From: Amoebophrya sp. A120
Lineage: Eukaryota; Sar; Dinophyceae; Syndiniales; Amoebophryaceae
Reading direction: 5' to 3'
DNA: 64,000 nucleotides
Assembly: GCA_905178155.1 (NCBI GenBank)
Contig: CAJINV010000007.1
Location: forward strand, 4,048,265 to 4,112,264
Positions 48,301-61,000 of this stretch are shown one piece after another (position 1 is the stretch's first letter; every line of letters begins with the position of its first letter). The notes under the pieces were generated by a model. It was not told the origin of the DNA, ran no database searches, and was given only the letters and a program-made list of their open reading frames with translations. The position numbers and the translations under genes are program-made.

Positions 48301-49342
48301 ATATTTCGGCGCATTTATTTCAATTTCTGCGAATAAGGCTTCATCCTCCTGTCCTGCTCTTGACAAGTACTTAGAAGCAGTGTAGATACCTCCACAATCC
48401 ACTACCTCTGATCGGTTCAGGTATGGCCGGCCTGTGTGTGCAGCAGCGCACCAGCCTCCACTGCGGGAACATTAAGGAGGACCCGCGCTATCGACCAGAT
48501 CTGATCGACCTCAACGTCGGCGAGCTGAAGGACGATTCTGACAAGCACGGCACCACCGTGGCGCTGCACAGCTGGCCCCTGTACCGAGGGAGACTGCTCT
48601 CTGCGGTGGTGCAGTGGAGCTGCGAGCAGAGGTCACGGGTCGACTTCGGGGACGATGGCAGCTTCAACGATCAGTCCAACCGACACGCAGACTTACTGCA
48701 CAAAATGCTCATCTTGATACAGGTACTCTTCTAGAACTTCTAGATGTTTCATCACGCTTAGTTTAAGTATTCAGGATTCGCATTCGAAATAAGAATAACC
48801 GTCACCGCCCGGGTGTGTAGCGGATAGCGTAGAGCATCACAACCAAGTATTTTCTCATTCGCTCGAAATAAAATTCAATTATCAGGTCTACCTCGAGCTG
48901 TGGTATCCGACCCTCGAGCGTTTGCAGAGTGGCATCCAGAAACGGGCAAAGCGAGGCTTAAAGTTAGCCAAGATCATGAATATTGCGAAGGGCACGCAGG
49001 CGAAGAACAATTCCCTCCTGGCTGCGCTGGGAAACAAGAAGAAAACGGCGTCGTTTGTCAAGGAGTGAATGTGAAAGAAAGTGCTGGTGCTAGTGGGCGC
49101 AAGCTTGACAACGTCAACGTGACAGGAATGGCGCCGCTGTGCATCATCCAGCTTCACAAATTTCATACTCCTTTTTCTTTCTATATCAACTTTATCAACA
49201 GTAATGCAAAACTCTATCTTTACGTAATTGCAACTTTATCAAATGAAATTAACAAAGCTTAAGGTCGGCGGTCGATCTGATCGATGAGATGACGAAGAGC
49301 TATCAGGAACCAGAAGTGATATCCCAAAATGTAACTCAATGA
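42305..49342 (+). CDS. Tandem GAF-domain protein with coiled N-terminus (10 exons)
   Basis: Exons 42305-42905, 43043-43399, 43593-44071, 44336-44610, 44786-45002, 45332-45511, 45743-45806, 48421-48722, 48886-49064 and 49264-49342, GT-AG throughout with consistent phases, 910 residues. Residues 1-300 are partly coiled (REENRELKRLL; MRQNRELELKLAFADRQ). GAF1 spans about 482-640: CDRASYWIVD, IPLDVGLIGEA, VADAYMHPKFNKAIDMRTG|YRTRSVLCVPI, VIQAINK. GAF2 spans about 650-825: LFRAKHATIILLYYD, GMAGLCVQQ, DPRYRPDLIDL. GAF1 keeps the NKFDE-like region only loosely, so cyclic-nucleotide binding is possible but unproven. No phosphodiesterase, cyclase or kinase domain follows. A sensor or axonemal GAF protein is plausible. 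The seventh intron is exceptional (2614 nt, satellite-filled). Confidence 0.85.
46123..46688 (+). repeat. Dispersed AT-rich motif, AAAAATAAAATTTT + CGCGG
   Basis: Five related copies at about 46123, 46166, 46312, 46472 and 46658: (A)TAAAAATAAAATTTT followed within about 10 nt by ATTTCGCGGAT or a decayed form. The first two lie about 43 nt apart. It directly precedes the satellite. Confidence 0.6.
46720..48045 (+). repeat. Hierarchical satellite: ~100-bp monomer, ~295-bp trimer, ~595-bp dimer of trimers
   Basis: GGTCCAAAA anchors occur at 46733, 47028, 47322, 47623 and 47917, spacing 294-301 nt. Each ~295-nt unit holds three related blocks with CAAAATCGTAAGG, GGGGGAAGGCG and GCTAATCGCCAAAT themes. 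Units 1 and 3 share variants, as do 2 and 4, giving an A-B-A-B order near 595 nt. The 18-nt perfect palindrome CCAAAGTCGCGACTTTGG occurs in the A units (about 46798 and 47387). Open frames in the array on both strands (for example 46898-47230 +) are by-products of the repeat. Confidence 0.85.
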
Positions 49343-50285
49343 GCCTGTAAAAAGAACTGAACACAACTGTACAAAAAGCTACTTAAACCTTTTCATGCCC
49401 TACGTCCTCAGAATGCAAGTCCTACAGTCCGCAAGGGTAAAGCTTTACACCCGCCGCGTGATACGAAAAACCTGAGTAATAGGTACACTGAGCTGTATTC
49501 AGATTACCGCGAAGGCAAAAATGAAAATCTTTTTCCTTTCAAATGCAACCCTCATTTGCAAAAATCCTGTTTGATGCAGAACCAGTGATGGCTGGTGCTC
49601 GCGAAAGTAGTAAGTTACTTGCGGTTCATCGACGGTGCCCGCGGCTCTGATGAGTGTCTTTACAGAAATGAACCGTCAAGTACAGCAAGCCCATCAAGAG
49701 TGCTCTGAGATAAAGATGGCTTGCTGAGAAAGCTCTACAAAAAAAGCTTCACCTTATGCAGCAACCTGGATGAAAAGGAAGAAATTAATGTGTTCAGTCG
49801 ACGCCAGATGCGCCGTTCTGAAAAGCAACTGTCACTAGCTCAGGTAGTCACAGCACAATGTACACACCAGAATTATTCCTGTCGTCCCAAAATTGACACT
49901 CTCACCAAGAACACCGCATGGTAGCTCAGACCAAGATCTCGAGTCTCTTTTCAACACAACAATCACAGGCACATAGAGGAATACCTAGCTTGTTTTCGGA
50001 AAAAAATTCAGAAGTTACTACGACCATCGTGGAGCCCCATCCCAGAAAGTTTTGGCGACTTCTACCCCCCCATTCCTAATCTCAAAAAATTCTTAGCTAC
50101 AACTTAGCAAGTTCGAGAATAAAGTTGAAGACAAAAGTATATATTGTTCGAGAGAAGTGTAGAACTACAAACTAGAAGCCACGAGGACAAACAACAGGAC
50201 CTCGTGTTGCAGTAATATGAAGCTCGTTGGTCGTATTTAAATACTTAACTTTATTTCGTACTAGAACCGCGACAAAAAAAAAGCC
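49343..50285. other. Intergenic, no gene seen
   Basis: One 67-codon frame (49721-49924) without features. AT-rich otherwise. Confidence 0.5.
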
Positions 50286-51095
50286 ATGGCGGCAAGCGAT
50301 GTTTGTATCAACGACCACATATCAGACGTGGAGTGTCTGAATGAGTCCGCGGATTTTCCAGTAAGAAACATCTTCCACAACTCCGAGGCCCCACTGAAAT
50401 CGGACGCGGATCACCAGTTGCTGATAAAGATCCAGTTTCGACAACCGGTGAAGATTTCAGGTACACGACCGAAAATATGCCGTCTTTGTTTGTCATGCAT
50501 ACTTACACATACTAGAACTAGAGCAGGTGCAGGTGCATTATTGCGATGCCGGTCTTATTTATTACGCATGAAGACAAAAAGAAAAACGAAACGATCTAAC
50601 TACACGACATCAGGTCTCCGCTTCTTTGGCGTCGAGGAGGAATCTTGCCCAACGGACGTAAAACTTTTCGTCAACAAACCAAGCTTGGGCTTTAGCGAAG
50701 CCGAGGACACACCAACAACACAGGATCTCTCCTTGGACCCAGCACAATGTACTACTTTCATTTTCAAAATTAGTGAAACTTTATATGACTATTTTCATTT
50801 CGATTTCAATTTCTTCTCGTGCTCATGGCGGCCTAATTTGTTATCATGCTGAGACATTAATTCCGCACTTCGGCAAAAACTAGCTGTTCCCCCATTATTA
50901 TCAACAGGTAACCTGATGGAGAAGAAGGATGTGATGTGTCCGGTGAAATTTGTGAAATTTCAGTCCGTCAACGCGTTGATTCTCTTCGTGCAGGAGAACA
51001 ACGGCGCGGACATCACGCAGTTGAAGAAGCTGGAAGTGTTCGGCACCGCGGCCGAAAACTCGGACATCACGGCCTGGAAGCCGTGCAAAAGCTGA
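50286..51095 (+). CDS. Stand-alone PITH-domain protein (3 exons)
   Basis: Exons 50286-50460, 50614-50748 and 50908-51095, GT-AG, phase 1 both, 165 residues. The whole protein is one PITH domain: VECLNESADFPVRNIF, LKSDADHQLLIKIQFRQPVKI, GVEEESCPTDVKLFVNKP, VKFVKFQSVNALILFVQENNGAD and a C-terminal VFGTAAEN strand. PITH domains bind the proteasome in TXNL1, where a thioredoxin domain precedes them. None is present here, so this matches the PITHD1-like form. The first intron carries TTTGTCATGC. Confidence 0.85.
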
Positions 51096-52470
51096 GGCTA
51101 AGCCAGGACCGAAGATCATGTTTTATTCGAGGTCCTCGGGAGGTACAAGTACTCTTACCGTACGGGTGATTTGTTTGCTAGTTGTGCCTTTGATCCTCAG
51201 CTACCCATGCTGTGCAACGGCAATAGCATGATCACAGGTCGTGACCTCGAATAAAGATCTTCGTCCGCGATTAGCATTATGGAATTCTAGTAGTTGTAAC
51301 TCAATACATGTTGCTCGCTGCCTCCTTGGACATGTCCAAGCAGGACATGCGAGCGACTGCTGATGTGGTTTGTTTTCTACCTAATTTTTTGAAAATGTAA
51401 ACTACTCCACTAGTACGGGGATGGCGGTGCAGGGTCTTCTTGCCATTGTCGTACTTACTTTCGAAGAAACATATCCAGTCTCAAATCATTCTAAAAATGT
51501 GACGGCAAGAGTTGTTGATTGGCTTTGTAAACAGGGCAAAACTGCTTCAGTTGCAAAATAGAAGGCCGATTTCACTTTTTGCCTGATTTAGATTCTTTAG
51601 AGATGATATCAAGGTTTCTTCAAGATTAACAGAGAACTAGAGTGGGCAGAGTTCTCGATTTCACCCAACGAATGCGTAAGCGAATGCGCAGCAGCCCCAA
51701 CCTTCAAAACAAAAAGCGACCACTCCTAAGGACGCCGCGCGCTCCTGGCAACTAAGGTTAATGGCACTTGAGGTTAAAAATCAATACCAAGAAAGCATCG
51801 CTTTCAGGTACCAAAACATCTAAAGTAGGCACGTGGCCAGTTTCTTGCGAAAAGAAGCTGTGCCCGCGGTTTCGTTGACGAAGCGCGCTCGTGTTCACGA
51901 AAAGCAAAAGAATGTCGGAACGTATGATCTTTCTTTAGTGTGGTCGCAGTCGTTATCGCAGTCGTGTCGTTCTTACTACTAAATCAAACAAAAGTAGCAC
52001 AAGCACTAGTGGTAGTCAGCGAATGAGTTAGCGGTGAAATTCATCGCCTTGAATTATTGCCGTACTAGCCGAAATAAATCGTCGTCGTAAACTATAGTTG
52101 GATTAGAAAAAGGGCCAAGCGGATGGACAACGATCTGCCAGAGTGTTTCGTTCGGGTCGTTTGAGTCGTAAATGTGTCGTACCTACGCCACGGAGACAAC
52201 GTATGGTCGCGTGAAACTTCTTCGCATCAAATACTCATGTGCACACCTCGACCTCCACAAACCAGATGAGATCTTCATCGTTGACGGGACTGGTTAAACT
52301 CTGACTCTCGCTTAGATTGAAGTGCGCAATCGTATGGTACCAGAGTTTTTCGTTTTTTCTCGGCTGGTCTATCGAATGAAATCAAAATAAGATCGATCAA
52401 GAAAAAAGTTAGTTGAACATCAACTGGGGACAAGAAAGTTGACAGCTAAGACCAACTGCAACTCAATAAA
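51096..52470. other. Intergenic, no gene seen
   Basis: No frame above about 60 codons with any feature. No repeat recognised. Confidence 0.5.
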
Positions 52471-53877
52471 ATGGGCACGATTTCGCCGCTCCTGGCGTTT
52501 CGCATCATGTATGTGACCCAAGCATTCGTGTGCTTCTGCTTGGGGTTCAAGCTGTTCTACGACAAGGCCAAGAAAAGCGAGCGGTTTATGGGGTTTCCGC
52601 AAGACGAGCGCATTTTGTACGGGGTCACCTTCTTGTTTCCGGTCGTTGCCGGCGTCTGTGCGGACACGGCGAACAACAAGATGATGGCAAAGAGCAGCAC
52701 CTGGATGGTCAGCATCGCGGCACTGCTTTTCTGGGCCATGGTAAATGTTAAAGGTTGTTTGTGTTTGAAAACGTTAGGTACTTACTCTTTTCTTTGTGCG
52801 CTCGGTCTCTTCGCGTTGAACACATATCAATTTAAAGAAAATTATTTTGCTGAAAGTGTTGCAGTAAGTACCAGTATCGGTTTCCATCCTGTCGCGCATG
52901 GGACTTTAGGACATCAACGACGTAAGGTGTGGTAGGAAAGCAGTTTTATTGCAAATGAAAATTTATCCTGCAAATCTCATGCAGGTTTTCCAAGAGTGCG
53001 TCTTTCCGGAAAACGCGAAATTCGATGCCGGAAGATATCGAGAGTGCAACTTCATAGCTGGTAACGATGCCATCTGCTCTCCAGTTGATATTTTTGTTTT
53101 CTGAGATGCAACTGATAATGACTGAGACTGAGAGCTGCAAATAAACGATAGACAAGCTGCTCGCGGCGGCGTCCTTTCAATTGGTAAAATTTTGTTCAGC
53201 TGCAGCAGGTACCTCCAGAACTAGCCGGCCACCACCCAGGCATGCAATAAATGCAACATATACGCAAATAAAAGTGATGAGAAAGCACGAAGCGAAGTAC
53301 AATTTTGCACGCTGCATAAAACACCGCTGATCCCGTTCACGGTCGGGGCCGGATGGCTGCAGCTGTTGTCCGCGATTTTTGTCGGGTTTCACGACATCCA
53401 CGCGAACCTGGCGGACACTATGGACCGGCACCACGAGGACTTGGCGACGTACTCCTTCCGCGGCGGGGGTAAGAAGATGCAAAATGCGAACACGGCGGGG
53501 TACTACGGCACCCTGAACCAGGGCATGGCCACGTGTATCCGAGCAAAATTTTTGGGTGTCAACTACCTTGTGGTCCACCTCATAAACTGGATTAGAGAAA
53601 ATGGGAACCGCGTTTAGTGTTGAAGGTCTACTGTGTTGGAGAAACTGCAGCACAGTATCTATACTGTTGTTGTCATGCCAGACGTTAATCTTGATAGCCT
53701 GAGCCTCTTTCATGAGGGACTCTTTCCCCTGCTAGCTATCTTTTAGTTGTATGCATGACAATTGACAACAGCTGGATGTCGTTGGCAGCTCATGATTTTG
53801 CTAGGACAACATGGGGGAACGACCCGTACACGAAGAAGAAGGACCCGTACGGCTATGATGAGGGCTACTACTACTAG
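52471..53877 (+). CDS. Multi-pass membrane protein of unknown function (5 exons)
   Basis: Exons 52471-52740, 52985-53060, 53152-53183, about 53315-53532 and 53811-53877, 220 residues. About four hydrophobic segments: ISPLLAFRIMYVTQAFVCFCLG, VTFLFPVVAGVCA, MVSIAALLFWAMV and VGAGWLQLLSAIFVGF. A cytosolic-looking Tyr/Lys/Gly-rich tail ends DPYGYDEGYYY. The 32-nt third exon and the last intron (an introner) were placed by frame. No signal peptide beyond the first helix. Family not recognised. The topology resembles small tetraspan membrane proteins. Confidence 0.65.
53533..53810 (+). mobile_element. Introner-type intron in the membrane-protein gene
   Basis: The left arm (53535-53562) and the right arm (53781-53807) are inverted repeats around AGCAAAAT and GTCAAC/GTTGGC. 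The borders are AC|GT...AAC|AT, so the right end is not AG. Joining gives NQGMATWGNDPYTK in frame. TTGTCATGC and GCATGACAA occur inside. Confidence 0.6.
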
Positions 53878-54432
53878 GCGCATTTTAGAAGTAGAACCTC
53901 GAATCGCTTGCTGTTGATTGCCGTTTTCACCAGCGAAAAGTGGTTCGTAGTTGAACTAGAGTTACATAAGGAGCAGGGGAAATTCTCATAGCTCAGCTGT
54001 ATCTGATGAAGACAAAGACACGGTAACCAACACTTGAATTTTTCGAAGAAAGTTGCACCAGTAGCTTCAAAATAAAATTTCAAAGCGTCTACTCAGCACA
54101 TTTGCCTTTACCGTTTGCGCCTCTTAGTTGTGTGATGTTGACATCAAGTTTCCTTTATTATACACGAAGATTTGACGCACGTCTGTCTCTGTCATTGTAA
54201 GTGCGGCTATCTCCAGTTTTCTTTCTTGTCAGTTGACGTTTGACAAAATCGTAGGAAGTACTTAAATTATTTGGATGATGTTGAGAACCAAAGCTCTTTA
54301 CTGTATCTTACTACCGTTTTGAGTTTCGTTTAAAATTGAATCATCGCGACTCTCCATGCAAAATTGACTCAAAATTAGTTGGTATTGCTTCAGATCCTTC
54401 TAATGTTATGTTTTTTATGTACACAAATTGAT
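53878..54432. other. Intergenic, no gene seen
   Basis: Short frames only. Confidence 0.45.
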
Positions 54433-54726
54433 ATGTCGCAGGAGCCTGCGCCCAAAAATGATCAGGATTTCGTAAAAGATTTTTCATGTGGTAAGTTGAA
54501 GTTTGAAAGTGAAAAGCGGTGGAAAGCAGGGCATCGTCCTTGTCCTCTGGAACTACTGGTTTGTGGCCCAGACTGCACATTTGCATGCATCCATTCGGCG
54601 TCGTTCTCTCCTCTCTGTCTCCGTTTTAAAGGTGGCAAAAACAAAGTGATTTGGGGGAAAGCTAAGCTCACCGAGAGAGCATCGACAAAGGAAAAAAATT
54701 TTGCCTTGGGGGCGAAGGGTGATTGA
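54433..54726 (+). CDS. Very small protein, 50 residues, 2 exons
   Basis: Exons 54433-54490 and 54632-54726 joined by GT-AG (TGTG|GTAAGT ... TTTTAAAG|GTGGC), phase 1. Hydrophilic, basic C-terminal half (KNKVIWGKAKLTERASTKEKN), ending LGAKGD. No known family recognised. The clean donor and acceptor and the collinear strand support it, but the length makes it uncertain. Confidence 0.45.
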   Translation: MSQEPAPKNDQDFVKDFSCGKLKFESEKRWKAGHRPCPLELLVCGPDCTFACIHSASFSPLCLRFKGGKNKVIWGKAKLTERASTKEKNFALGAKGD

Positions 54727-55037
54727 GGTGAAGTTGAGGCAAGCCTAAACATATAGTACATTGAGAGGGTCTACTTACGTCTCAGAAAGCAGTAGACGAG
54801 GGGTTCGATGATAAAAAAAAAGAGGCTACTACTAGGTGGGAAGAGCGATAGCTTTCTTCACAGCGAGTCTTGGATGCTGAGGCAGATTGTGGAAGAAGTG
54901 CACGTACTCGTTCTACTAGACGAAGTATATGAGTAAATTATGATCAAGTGCCTAGTCCTCTTTGCAGCACGTCCTACTTAGAAGTTGCCTGCCGGTTCCG
55001 CAAGCGGCGGCGCCGGCGTTGCTCCTCTCGCCCGTAG

Positions 55038-58000
55038 ATGATGAGAAAACGCAGACGAAAGGCTTCGAAGATGACGGTTCTTTGTTCCCGGAGAGCCAAG
55101 TCGTTCCCAGCATCTCTACGTCCCACCGCATGTGCGACTTCTGTGCAGGGCACGAGCTCTCGGTGCGCCGCACGTGGTTCTTTCAGGACGAGTGTCTTCT
55201 CTATACTCGTCTCCGGTGCACTTGTAGTGACCACGGGCGTGCTGACGAGCCTACCTGGTGGAGCACAGGCGATACTGCCGGTCGAGCAGCAGGAACAGGT
55301 GAGAAGCAGGGGGGCACAGTATGTTGACACAGGGCTTCTAGTAGAAGCGGATAAGAACCACAAGAGCGATCACGTCCACGACGCCGCTGAGATTCTTTCT
55401 GACGCTGAGTTTCTGGACAAGAGTGACAAAAATCCTCCCGCCGCTGCCGCGCCCAGTAGCTTGCTCCGGAACGAACAAAAGCTTCCTGGTCGTCCGAATA
55501 AACTCGACTCCTTCTTTCTCGCGGAGCCGGAGTCGGAGAATCATGCGATGCACATACATAGCACTTCTGGTCGAACAGAGACGCAAGCTCCTTCCAGACC
55601 TCGCTTAACAGATCGATTTCGCGGGCGGCTTTCCACAGGAGAGGGAGATCAACCTAGAAGCAACAGCAACTCTGGTGACGGACGAAGTACTTGGAAGCAG
55701 GGAGGGACAAAAACTGTGCTGCGAAACTACGATAAATACAGACAAGAGAGAACACCAGCGGATGAAGAAAGTGGTCTTGTGCCTGTATCTGTCCTCACCG
55801 CAAAGGTAGAAGCTCCACCTCGTCCCACTGCTACGGCGCAACTCGTCTCCAAGAGCGTGGTATTGCCAAGAAGCAGACAGACAAGTAAAGAGAAAGACGA
55901 CGATGTTGCCCTCCAGACGACGCAAGCTTCATTTTCTTCTCTAGTAGAAAAAGTCCGTAAGATAAAAAACGACACCAGTACTATAACTTCTCCTTCATCT
56001 CCACGGGGAACAGGAACGAGCCCACACCAGCAGCTATTTTTCTTCGAAACCGGTAGCAACCCGCCGAGCTACCACTGCTTCGAGAGGTTAGAGGCAGACC
56101 AGGCCTACGGCTGCTACGGCATGCACACGGACGAGCAGGGCTGCAACGCAGACGCGAAGTGCTTTTGGGACAGCGGGAAGGCGGTGTGGCAGGCCTGCAA
56201 CGAAGGTAGCTATGAGGACCAGGCCATGACGACGGTCAGTGCGACCTGTGACGCTTTGTGCACGGACTTCTACAAGCTTTGTTACAACCTCGAAGCTGAC
56301 CAACCGGCGTACCAGTTTCACGGCCTGCAGTGCCAGTATGCGACGAACGACGCATGCAAAACGAAGCTCGACAACTACAAGCAGACCTGCGGGACCACGG
56401 CCGGTACGAACGCCGTACAGAACGCAGCGAACTTCGTCGACGGATTTTTCGCCTTGTGCACATCTGGAGGAGGGGGCGCTGGTACTAATAGTGGCAACGG
56501 TGAACTACAAAATACGGGTCCGCCGGCCAAGCAGTGCTGCGTGAAAAATGAACACAGCACATACGCGGAGGACCTGACGCAGCACACGTCTTGCAGCTCG
56601 CACGCTGACGAGGCGGCCTGTACCGCCGATGCCGACTGCTTGTACGAGTCCACGCCTCAAATTTGGTTTTTCTGTAACCAGCACAGCTACGATGACCAGG
56701 CGCAACAAGTGGTCGCGGACTGCGACACAAAGTGTTTAGACTTTTACGAAAAGTGTTGGAATCTGCAGCGCACGGACCTTTTCGCGAAGACGTTTCCGAA
56801 CCAGGGCGCAGTGTGCTCGCATACCGATGCGACGTGCCAGCAAGCCTTCATGAGCTGGAGCAACGCATGTGGTCCGACCGCCACGGCGCACCACATCGAA
56901 GACCCGCAATTCGTACAAGATCAAATCAGCCATTGCGCGACGAGTGACGCGCAGCAGGGCAGCAACGGGGGGCAGCAGTACAGTGGTGGAGGTGGTGGTC
57001 CGCCCCAGGAGAACTCGCAACCAACCATGAGTTGCTATGTCACCGATGAGGTGAATGCGGACCACGAACAGGCTTGCGGCACGAAACAGGACCAGCAAAG
57101 TTGTGTGCAAGATGCGAAGTGCTACTGGGGCAGCATGCCGAAAATTTGGTACCTGTGTGAATCCGGGAACAAAAAAGCGAGCGCACCGGCCGAGACCAAC
57201 CAAAATTGCGACGACATGTGCACGGATTTTTTTTCCTCCTGTTTGAATTTACCCAAAACCGCAACCATGCAAGAAGCGACGCAGCCCTGCCAATATTCTA
57301 CCGACGCTGGTTGCAAACAAAAAATCAACTCTTGGAAAAGCACGTGCGGAACTGGGGGCACTGACGCGATCGCAAATCCGATCTTCGTCGACCAATTTCA
57401 CCAGAGTTGCGTCCATGGAGGCGGGGGAGGTGGTGGTAACTACAATTCCGAAGGACCGCCACCGAAGCATTGTTTCGTCACCGACGAGGCCAACAAAAGC
57501 GAGAAAGCTACGTGCAGAAGCTTGCAGGACGAAACTACTTGCGTTGCCAACGCAGCCTGCTACTGGGACGTGTCCCCGAAAGTCTGGTCCGCGTGTCACG
57601 ACGAAAACAGTAGTGAGGACTGTAGAGATTTGTGCAAAGATTTTCACGTAGTCTGTTACGGCCTGAGCGCCACGGCTTTGGAAGTACAGGCCATGGACCC
57701 GGCCAACCCATGCCAGTTTTCGCAAACTGCGTGCGAAACACAAGTGAGCAACTACAAAAACACCTGCGGCACCGGAGGCACACCAGCGCCCAACTCAGAT
57801 CCGCACTTCGTCGATCAGCATTACGATAAGTGTGCAGCTGGAGGCGGTGGTGGAGGAGCGCAGCAGGGTGGGCCACTGGAGGAGGGCGGTGGAGCACAGC
57901 AGGGCGGTAACAACTCCCAACCTCCAGCACCGGAACCAGAGCCAGAGCAGATGCGCGCCTTCGAGATGGGAATGCAGTTTGACGACGGACAAACGGACAT

Positions 58001-61000
58001 TGACGCGCTTCTGGACGACACGGCGTTCAAGGATTCCATCGTAGCCGGGTTGCTGATACGCATTGCAAAAGTATGAGTATCCGATACTGGTAGGAATCAC
58101 ATGACAAAGTCTTGTGGAATCTGTCATGCTAATTTTGCCTATACAAAGGAAAGGAATGGGGTATATTGGTCAAGCATGAAGATGATGTTTCTTTGCGATT
58201 ATTAGCATTAGTACGAGTACGATACTTCTGCCGTGGATAGCTGAAGGTGTTCGAGGACGGCGGTGTCACAGACCTGTCGGCGGAGCAGTTCACGGAGGTC
58301 GTACTAACAGTAACTTCAGCGACCACTTCCACCGCTGCCACTGCATCTGCGTCTTCTCTCGCAGCCACAACAGGAGCAACAGAAACTTCCAAGAAAAAAT
58401 CAACCTCCACTACGAAGATCAGCGTGCAGTTTCAAATTAACTCGACGTCAACCGGTCAGGGCTCAACCCTGAACAACGTGTGGCCCTCCACGCCCCCGTC
58501 CCCCAGCGCCGGCGTTGCGGCCGTGTCCCCCCAAACCTCAGCGATCTACAACACCGTCGTGCAAGGCGTGACGAGCCAGGTAACCGCCGCGAGCATCCCG
58601 GGCGTCACTGGTGTGGTCGCCGCAACCGCCGTGCCAACGTCGACAGACCCGCAGTATTCCCCGCTTGGGCATGGCAAGGCAGGAAGCGGCGGGCAACCAA
58701 AGGCTACGCCGAAAGTTTTTTCCTTCAACGCACCGCACCCGATGACCAATGGGAAAGCGAAGATGCAGATGCAGGACGGGTTTAATTTAGGGTGTCTTCC
58801 CGGGGTCCGGGTGTACCCTATCGAGTTAGACGCGAACGACCTTGTGAAGCGGACCGATTACATGGTCACGATTTTCAACCAGGCTGGCTCCAGCTACAAA
58901 CACCCGCTCATGGACGTGCTCGAGTTCAAATACGACGCAACCCACACCACAATCAAGGACATAAATTTCGTAAAATGCAACGAGACCGAACAGTCCGCGA
59001 AAGACGTGCCATACCTCCCAATGAGTCACGGGACGATCAATCAGCAGACCTCGGGGTCTTCCGATTCCCAAGCAAAAGCCCTCCACGTTCTGCGACCTGA
59101 TAAACAAACAGTTCTGACCAAGCTGCAAGCGGTCGCTGCAAATGACAATCATCTTGACAGCGCGACGCAGCAAAAAATCGCGACTTTCCAAGAACTGGCG
59201 ATGCAGGCGCACAAGCCGGCGAACAGCACGGCATTGAGGGAAACAAAATTTGGAACCTACAACCTCGTTGGCTGGTATACACTGTTCACGACCTTCGGCG
59301 GCACTGTTTCCTGGCCCGGGGATCCGGACCACATTCTACTCGCGCAAGACCCGAGTACCTTAGACTGCGTTCTCGCCTTTTCGGGCCAGAACAACTACGA
59401 GACAGAGATGAAGCAAACACCTGATGGCGCAGCAGGACAAAAGTCACAAAACAGCTACGGTTCCGGCGTGGATCTCTGCGGCACGGGGCTGCACGTGCAT
59501 CAGGAGCATGCGGAGGAGATGGTGCGGCTGACAACCTGCGGGATCCCCCGACTCGGCGCACTGCTCTCCAGCTGCGCGAGCATTGAAGTCACTGGGCACG
59601 GGTTGGGCGGGGCGGTGGGGGACTTTTTCTACTACTGCGCGACCAATGGGGTGGAGGGGAATCGGGAGTTTGATTTGATCAAGAAGTATCTCCCCTTTGT
59701 CCGCACTCCGGCCGCCTTACCCAAGCTGCAGTTCTCCGACCACGTGGCGGAGACGGTAACCGCGAAGAGTCACCAGGACATGCTGAAGCAGTGCGAGGGC
59801 GACAAGGACAAAAAGCCGAATAACGGAAACAACAATCAGAATCAGAACCAGGTTGGCCTTCAGCCGCAACAACCCCCACCGGACAAGTGTTGGGTGAAAC
59901 TGGAGGCGTATGAGATTTTTGCAGAACTCGTCCCCCTGCTCCCCCTCGTTTGGAGGGCATGAACAGCAAGACAAACGCCAGCACCACATGGTGCCTGTGC
60001 ATGAAAAGTTCATATGCGACGTCCAGTGAGGTATTGTTTGGATTTGGGGTGCTACTTCCGGAATTTTTCATGTAAGCAATGCCAAAATGAGTCCTCTGTT
60101 CGTGTATCAGTATCTGGTGTTTTGCCTCAAAAAGTTGGGCTGAGGAAAGGAGCTGCGCTCTCTCATACGACGAACGAAGCGTACCACAGCACCTGTCAAA
60201 ACAAGCAGGACGAAAGCGCTTGCACCAACGACGTAAAGTGCTACTTTGACAAGAGTCCGAGAATCTGGCAGGTCTGTAACCAGGAGAGCTTGAAAAAATC
60301 CATGTTGCAAGTTGTCGCGGTGAACCAACTCTGTGACGACAAGTGCGTTTCGTTCTACACCGCCTGCTTCGATTTGACAAAGATGGACATGGAATCGGAC
60401 AGCATGGAGCGCGAGTGCAAGATTTCCAGCGAAGCCTGCCAAAAGCAGCTGGAAGATTGGAAGACCACCTGCGGGACCGGCGGGGCGGAGGAAGTAAAAG
60501 ACCCAGACTTCATCCACGACCACTACGACACTTGCGTGAAGGGAGACGCTGCCGCGCAGAATTTTTGCTGGGTGCGACGTAAAAAGGATTGGCTCAACGG
60601 CCAAACCTGCGGTCAGTTCAACACGGACAAGAAGAAGTGCAGGGACGTCGAAGCTACGCTCTGCAACAGTAGTATTTCATAGTTCAAGTTCTCATTGCTC
60701 CTCGTAATGACTTCTGACTGCAGTCGTGTTTATTAATTTTCTCTTTAGCAGGTTCTTGCATTCAGCATTCAGGATGCTGCGATGAAGTATTTGGTCCTTT
60801 GCTATGTTGTCTTCCTTCGCCACGGCCAGGAGGAGTGCGGATACTTAAACTACTACAACTACTTTTGTAAAAGAAGTGCATAGAAAACCAGAAGTGCATG
60901 TGGGAGCCGAAGTGGGCGGTGTGGCAGGCGTGTAACGACATGTCCGAGATCCATGACAAAACGCTCGCCGCGGCGGTCATTGGGGGCGACGTGGATGAAA

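Larger units (their letters stand above)
45807..48420 (+). other. 2.6-kb intron of the GAF gene, filled with repeats
   Basis: Donor CAGCAG|GTGAAT and acceptor GGTTCAG|GTATGG join Ala-Gly-Met-Ala-Gly of GAF2 in phase 1. It is about ten times longer than the other introns here. It holds an AT-rich motif cluster (46123-46688) and the satellite (about 46720-48045). Confidence 0.8.

Noticed and set aside
49721-49924. 67-codon frame MLRKLYKK...
   Set aside because: No domain, no splice support, isolated in AT-rich DNA.
59679-60380. 233-codon minus-strand frame
   Set aside because: Antisense of the Cys-module gene and its introner. No recognisable domain.
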